This document shows positions 13,106 through 15,812 of a stretch of DNA of 15,812 nucleotides, piece by piece. Each line of letters opens with the position of its first letter. The first letter of the stretch is position 1. The translations under genes and the position numbers were made by a program. Source of the DNA: JAISGQ01 sp964500965 (GTDB taxonomy: Bacteria; Bacillota; Clostridia; Oscillospirales; Acutalibacteraceae); the NCBI GenBank assembly GCA_964500965.1, contig CAZCQZ010000040.1, positions 1 through 15,812 of the forward strand, read 5' to 3'. The notes beneath the pieces were generated by a model, which searched no databases, was not told the DNA's origin, and saw only the letters and a program-made list of their open reading frames with translations.

Positions 13106-13119
13106 AAATCATCGCTCCT

Positions 13120-13812
13120 TTACCAGACCTTTGTGGGCTTTTCCAAAGGCAGAACGTTGTTAAAAACTGCCGTGTGAAGCCCGGAAATATGCTTGTCCTT
13201 GTGAGTGAAGCCGAAAAACCAGTGCTTATACTGCACCTGCTTTGCCAGCTCATCGAAAAACAGAGTTGCGGCGTTTGCAATGTCAATAACGCCCTCCATG
13301 AGCAGACTTTTCACATGGGTAGGTGCTTCATGAGTAATAATAAAATCAACCTTTAAATCGTGCTTGTAAAGGTTATTGACAGCCTCACGCATTTCTTCGG
13401 TAGAGGGAGTTTCTTCAGGCCACCAGCGAGTGCCGCGAATCTGCCGCATTTCGTAGTCCTCGCTTACGCCGCCGCCCATGGTGAAAACGGTGCGGTTTTC
13501 TATGGTGAAAACCTGACCGCGGCAAAGATGAATAACATTCGGTCTGATAAAACGAACCTTGCCGCCGTTCCATTCCCTGACGGGGTACTGATAAAGCCGG
13601 TCGAAATTTTCGTGACAGCCGTCAACAAAGAGAATAGTATACCGTTGCTTTGCAAGGGTATTCAGCATACGTTCCTCTCTCCTGCCGCCGTCCCAGACAA
13701 AGCCGAAGTCACCGCATATAATAAGATAATCGCCTCTCATAAGGGCACTCATCTGTTTTTTATCGTTGAAGCGTTCCATGCTTCCGTGAGTATCGCCTGT
13801 GACAAAAATCAA
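13120..13812 (-). CDS. Calcineurin-like metallophosphoesterase with two altered motifs
   Basis: 230 residues from a TTG at 13812; GGGAGG lies eight bases upstream and no ATG is available in frame. Motifs in order: GDTHG (Asp7, His9), GDFGFVWD (Asp35), DGCHENFD (64-71; normally GNHE), THEAP (His161) and FFGFTHKD (200-206; normally GHxH). So the GNHE Asn is Cys66 and the first His of GHxH is Phe202; the other metal ligands are kept. The family hydrolyses phosphomono- or diesters with a two-metal site, and whether this one is active cannot be told. It is the first gene of the six-gene operon and divergent from the carboxypeptidase gene. Confidence 0.88.
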   Translation of the reverse strand: MIFVTGDTHGSMERFNDKKQMSALMRGDYLIICGDFGFVWDGGRREERMLNTLAKQRYTILFVDGCHENFDRLYQYPVREWNGGKVRFIRPNVIHLCRGQVFTIENRTVFTMGGGVSEDYEMRQIRGTRWWPEETPSTEEMREAVNNLYKHDLKVDFIITHEAPTHVKSLLMEGVIDIANAATLFFDELAKQVQYKHWFFGFTHKDKHISGLHTAVFNNVLPLEKPTKVW

Positions 13813-13847
13813 TTCGCAGACCTCCCATGGTGAAATTCATTTATAAG

Positions 13848-13876
13848 ATTATATACCTTTTTTCCGAAGATTACAA
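13848..13876 (-). promoter_or_regulatory. Promoter of the six-gene envelope operon
   Basis: Minus strand TTGTAA (13871-13876), 17-base spacer, TATAAT (13848-13853), 35 bases before the TTG start of the metallophosphoesterase. No comparably clear promoter is visible for the divergent carboxypeptidase gene in the remaining 80 bases. Confidence 0.75.
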
Positions 13877-13955
13877 CATAGCTCTTTATTTACGGAAAAA
13901 TTTATGTTAAACTTGTGTCATATCAACTCTTATTGTGCGGAGGTGCAGCAGGAAG

Positions 13956-15341
13956 ATGAAAAAACGGATTATATGTACAATACTTGCGCTGGCTACGGTG
14001 TTTACCGCAATGGTGATACAGCCGTCAACCGAAGCAAGCGCCGCTTTCAGCATTGACCTTGAGGAAAATAACACCTATCTTGACCAGTGCGGTTCGATAT
14101 TTATGCTGAATACCGACACCGGCGTCACGGTTTACGAAAAAAACGCCTACGATAAAATGTACCCTGCATCGACCACGAAGATAATGACGGCGCTGCTTGC
14201 AATCGAGCTGTGTCCGGATATGAATACGATGATAACCTTTGACGACCGTATAGAAAACGAGCTTATGGGAACGGACTCCACAAAGGCAGGCTTCAAGCCT
14301 AACGAGCGTGTTTCCATGCTTGATTTGCTTTACGGACTTATGCTGCCCTCCGGTAACGACGCGGCACTGGGCATAGCATATTACATCGGTGACGGTGACA
14401 AGGAGCTTTTCGTTGCGCTCATGAACGAACGCGCCCAGCAGCTCGGCTGTGTAAATACCCACTTTGCAAACCCCCACGGTCTGCACGACGAGGACCACTA
14501 CACCTGCGCCTATGACCTTGCGCTTATTGCGACAAAAGCCATGGAATACCCGGTTTTCGCCACCATAGTAAGCTCCACGGCTCACCGCATGGAGGCAACG
14601 AACAAAAACGATGAGAGATATGTTTACAATACAAATTATCTCATGAACGTTAACTATTCGTCAACCTATTATTATTCTTACTGCAAGGGCATTAAAACAG
14701 GACGTACCAGCAAGGCGGGCAACTGCTTTGTGGGCTACGCCACCAAAAGCGGCTACAATTATATATGCGTCTGCATGGGTGCGCCTATTTTGAACGAGAG
14801 CACGGGAGTAAAGTTTAACGCCGCCTTTATCTCGGCGCGTGAGTTGTTTGACTGGTGCTTTAATAACCTGGCGTTGAAAGAGGTTGTATCGGCAAATACC
14901 ATTGTGCAGACGGTGGATTTGGAGCTGGCATGGAACAAGGACGAGCTGACGCTGATACCGGAGGAAAGCTTTACTACCCTTTTGCCGGGAACGATAACCG
15001 GCACGGCGGTAATGAAAACCTTTGAGCCGTTGCCGGAGTACGCCGCCGAGGACGGGAGCATATGCGTCACCGCTCCTGTGCAAAAGGGCGACGTTATCGC
15101 GGTTATGACCCTGACCTTTGCCGGTGAGGAAATAGGAAAGGTAAACCTGATTGCCAGCGAATCGGTGGAGAGAAGCGACGTGCTCTATTTGCTGAGCATT
15201 GCGGATAATATAGTTTCGTCAACGGTTTTCCGCGTAGTTCTGGTGCTTGCGATACTTTCGATTATCGGCTATATCATCTGGGCGCTTATGCTGGGCAAAA
15301 GCGGCGGCAGAAACAGAAGAAAGGTCAGAAGATACAGGTAG
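13956..15341 (+). CDS. D-alanyl-D-alanine carboxypeptidase, DacF/PBP5 type
   Basis: 461 residues from the ATG at 13956; GGAGG stands 12 bases upstream, and an upstream GTG (13935) has no site. A signal peptide covers about 1-30. All three active-site motifs of class C low-molecular-mass penicillin-binding proteins are present: S72-T-T-K75 in YPASTTKIMTA, S132-G-N134 in LPSGNDAA and K247-T-G249 in GIKTGRTSKAGNC. A beta-rich C-terminal PBP5 domain follows (about 310-405), then a membrane span (about 425-446) and a basic tail (RNRRKVRRYR). The enzyme trims the last D-Ala from peptidoglycan pentapeptides at the outer membrane face. It is slightly longer than typical DacF because of the true membrane anchor. 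It stands alone on the plus strand. Confidence 0.93.
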   Translation: MKKRIICTILALATVFTAMVIQPSTEASAAFSIDLEENNTYLDQCGSIFMLNTDTGVTVYEKNAYDKMYPASTTKIMTALLAIELCPDMNTMITFDDRIENELMGTDSTKAGFKPNERVSMLDLLYGLMLPSGNDAALGIAYYIGDGDKELFVALMNERAQQLGCVNTHFANPHGLHDEDHYTCAYDLALIATKAMEYPVFATIVSSTAHRMEATNKNDERYVYNTNYLMNVNYSSTYYYSYCKGIKTGRTSKAGNCFVGYATKSGYNYICVCMGAPILNESTGVKFNAAFISARELFDWCFNNLALKEVVSANTIVQTVDLELAWNKDELTLIPEESFTTLLPGTITGTAVMKTFEPLPEYAAEDGSICVTAPVQKGDVIAVMTLTFAGEEIGKVNLIASESVERSDVLYLLSIADNIVSSTVFRVVLVLAILSIIGYIIWALMLGKSGGRNRRKVRRYR

Positions 15342-15395
15342 GAAAGCCGGGTGTGGTGGGCTTTCCTGTGTAGGGAACGCCGTCCCCGGCGTTCC
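15340..15395 (+). terminator. Two hairpins after the carboxypeptidase gene
   Basis: AGGAAAGCC/GGCTTTCCT (15340-15348 with 15359-15367) overlaps the TAG stop codon, and GGAACGCCG/CGGCGTTCC (15374-15382 with 15387-15395) follows. Both are strong but lack U-tracts, so termination here is plausible but not textbook. The second resembles the GC-rich hairpin of repeat family B. Confidence 0.5.
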
Positions 15396-15408
15396 GTGGT
15401 GATTCTAC

Positions 15409-15462
15409 CGATAAATTTTGACTTATCAATAAGCTCAAGCCACCCTTGTGCAATAGAGTGAA
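15409..15462 (-). repeat. Truncated family A unit at the head of array 2
   Basis: ACCGATAAATTTTGACTTATC here matches ACCGATAAATTCTGATTTATC before unit 2 (5712-5732), and CCACCCTTGTG that follows is the decayed start of a minus-orientation unit that then breaks off. Confidence 0.55.
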
Positions 15463-15477
15463 TTTTTTCAACAGCCC

Positions 15478-15534
15478 AAGTCCCCCTTGTGTAAATGGGG
15501 GATATTGAAGCCTGCGGCTTCAATCGGGGGATTG
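15478..15534 (-). repeat. Two-hairpin interspersed element, family A, unit 4
   Basis: Nearly identical to unit 2 (5743-5800) including CCCCC/GGGGG, the TTGTGTAAA loop and ATTGAAGCC/GGCTTCAAT; the loop between the second arms is TGC here and ATTC in unit 2. Confidence 0.85.
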
Positions 15535-15538
15535 TAAA

Positions 15539-15573
15539 AATTTATCAACAAGTTAAGCTAAAATGATAAATCT
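15539..15573. repeat. 35-base linker hairpin, copy 3
   Basis: AATTTATCAACAAGTTAAG...GATAAATC, in the same position after a minus-orientation unit as copy 2. Confidence 0.7.
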
Positions 15574-15586
15574 AAGATATAGGAAA

Positions 15587-15636
15587 GGCAATCCCTCAGT
15601 CAGCTACGCTGACAGCTCCCTTTACACAAGGGAGCC
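15587..15636 (+). repeat. Two-hairpin interspersed element, family A, unit 5
   Basis: The first stem is GTCAGC/GCTGAC around TAC, unlike every other unit, yet still fully paired. The second is CTCCC/GGGAG around TTTACACAA. A 24-base direct repeat (15579-15602 and 15637-15660) shows that units 5 and 6 arose as a 58-base tandem duplication. Confidence 0.85.
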
Positions 15637-15644
15637 ATAGGAAA

Positions 15645-15703
15645 GGCAATCCCTCAGTCAAAACCGTAGGTTTTGATACGCTCCCCATTTACACAAGGGA
15701 GCC
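15645..15703 (+). repeat. Two-hairpin interspersed element, family A, unit 6
   Basis: TCAAAACC/GGTTTTGA stem around GTA, then CTCCCC, TTTACACAA, GGGAGCC. It is directly followed by family B copy 3. Confidence 0.85.
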
Positions 15704-15791
15704 GGTAATTGAAAATTTTCAACCGCTCTAAAATTTTCAACCGTAGGGGACGACGTTCTCGGCGTCCCGTTGTGGGATTTTTCGATAAATT
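15704..15791 (+). repeat. Interspersed repeat, family B, copy 3
   Basis: Palindrome TTGAAAATTTTCAA, then the GGGGACGACG...CGGCGTCCCG hairpin, ending CGATAAATT, almost the same as 217-305. Unit 6 runs into it with no gap. The last 21 bases of the window show no feature. Confidence 0.78.
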
Positions 15792-15812
15792 ACGTTTTTA
15801 AATAATCCATGC

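Overview
The window looks like chromosomal DNA of a low-to-mid-GC, gut-type member of the Firmicutes class Clostridia, perhaps an Oscillospirales/Ruminococcaceae relative. The basis is a SecE with one membrane span, the rpmG-secE-nusG-rplK-rplA gene order, strong AAGGAGG ribosome binding sites, a DacF-type carboxypeptidase, a BspA-like leucine-rich-repeat protein and a GGGtGRT/NifU-like gene pair. This assignment is inference; there is no rRNA or other decisive marker. Almost all genes are on the minus strand; only an HD-like gene (8586-9128) and the D-Ala-D-Ala carboxypeptidase (13956-15341) read rightward.

Reading from the left: (1) 1-580 has no gene. It holds nested inverted repeats, one copy of an interspersed repeat and two perfect hairpins. 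(2) A phosphate operon: a PiT transporter followed by a PhoU-like DUF47 protein. It is driven by a promoter preceded by four TTTAAC boxes in two 11-bp-spaced pairs, the pattern of a PhoP-controlled gene. (3) The ribosomal/secretion operon rpmG-secE-nusG-rplK-rplA, with a good promoter, a strong terminator and two leader hairpins that copy the L1 stalk of 23S rRNA, one before rplK and one before rplA. SecE carries an acidic C-terminal extension of about 115 residues. (4) A 700-bp intergenic stretch containing a repeat array. (5) A zinc-ribbon membrane protein. (6) A two-gene operon with its own consensus promoter and terminator: a divergent NifU/IscU-like scaffold protein and a GGGtGRT-family protein, a conserved pair whose function I do not know. 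(7) A divergently transcribed HD-domain-like protein with a broken HD motif. (8) A six-gene minus-strand operon (13812 down to 9329): metallophosphoesterase, membrane-anchored LRR protein, Nudix hydrolase, two membrane-anchored proteins of unknown function and a lipoprotein. (9) The divergent dacF-like gene, followed by a second repeat array running almost to the right edge.

Points most worth a second look: the NifU-like/GGGtGRT operon as a probable uncharacterised Fe-S-related system; a family of two-hairpin interspersed elements (six units in two arrays) whose stems vary in a compensatory way while the loop TTTACACAA is kept; the SecE extension; the duplicated L1-stalk mimics; and a Nudix gene whose expected start codon, by position after its ribosome binding site, reads ACG rather than ATG.
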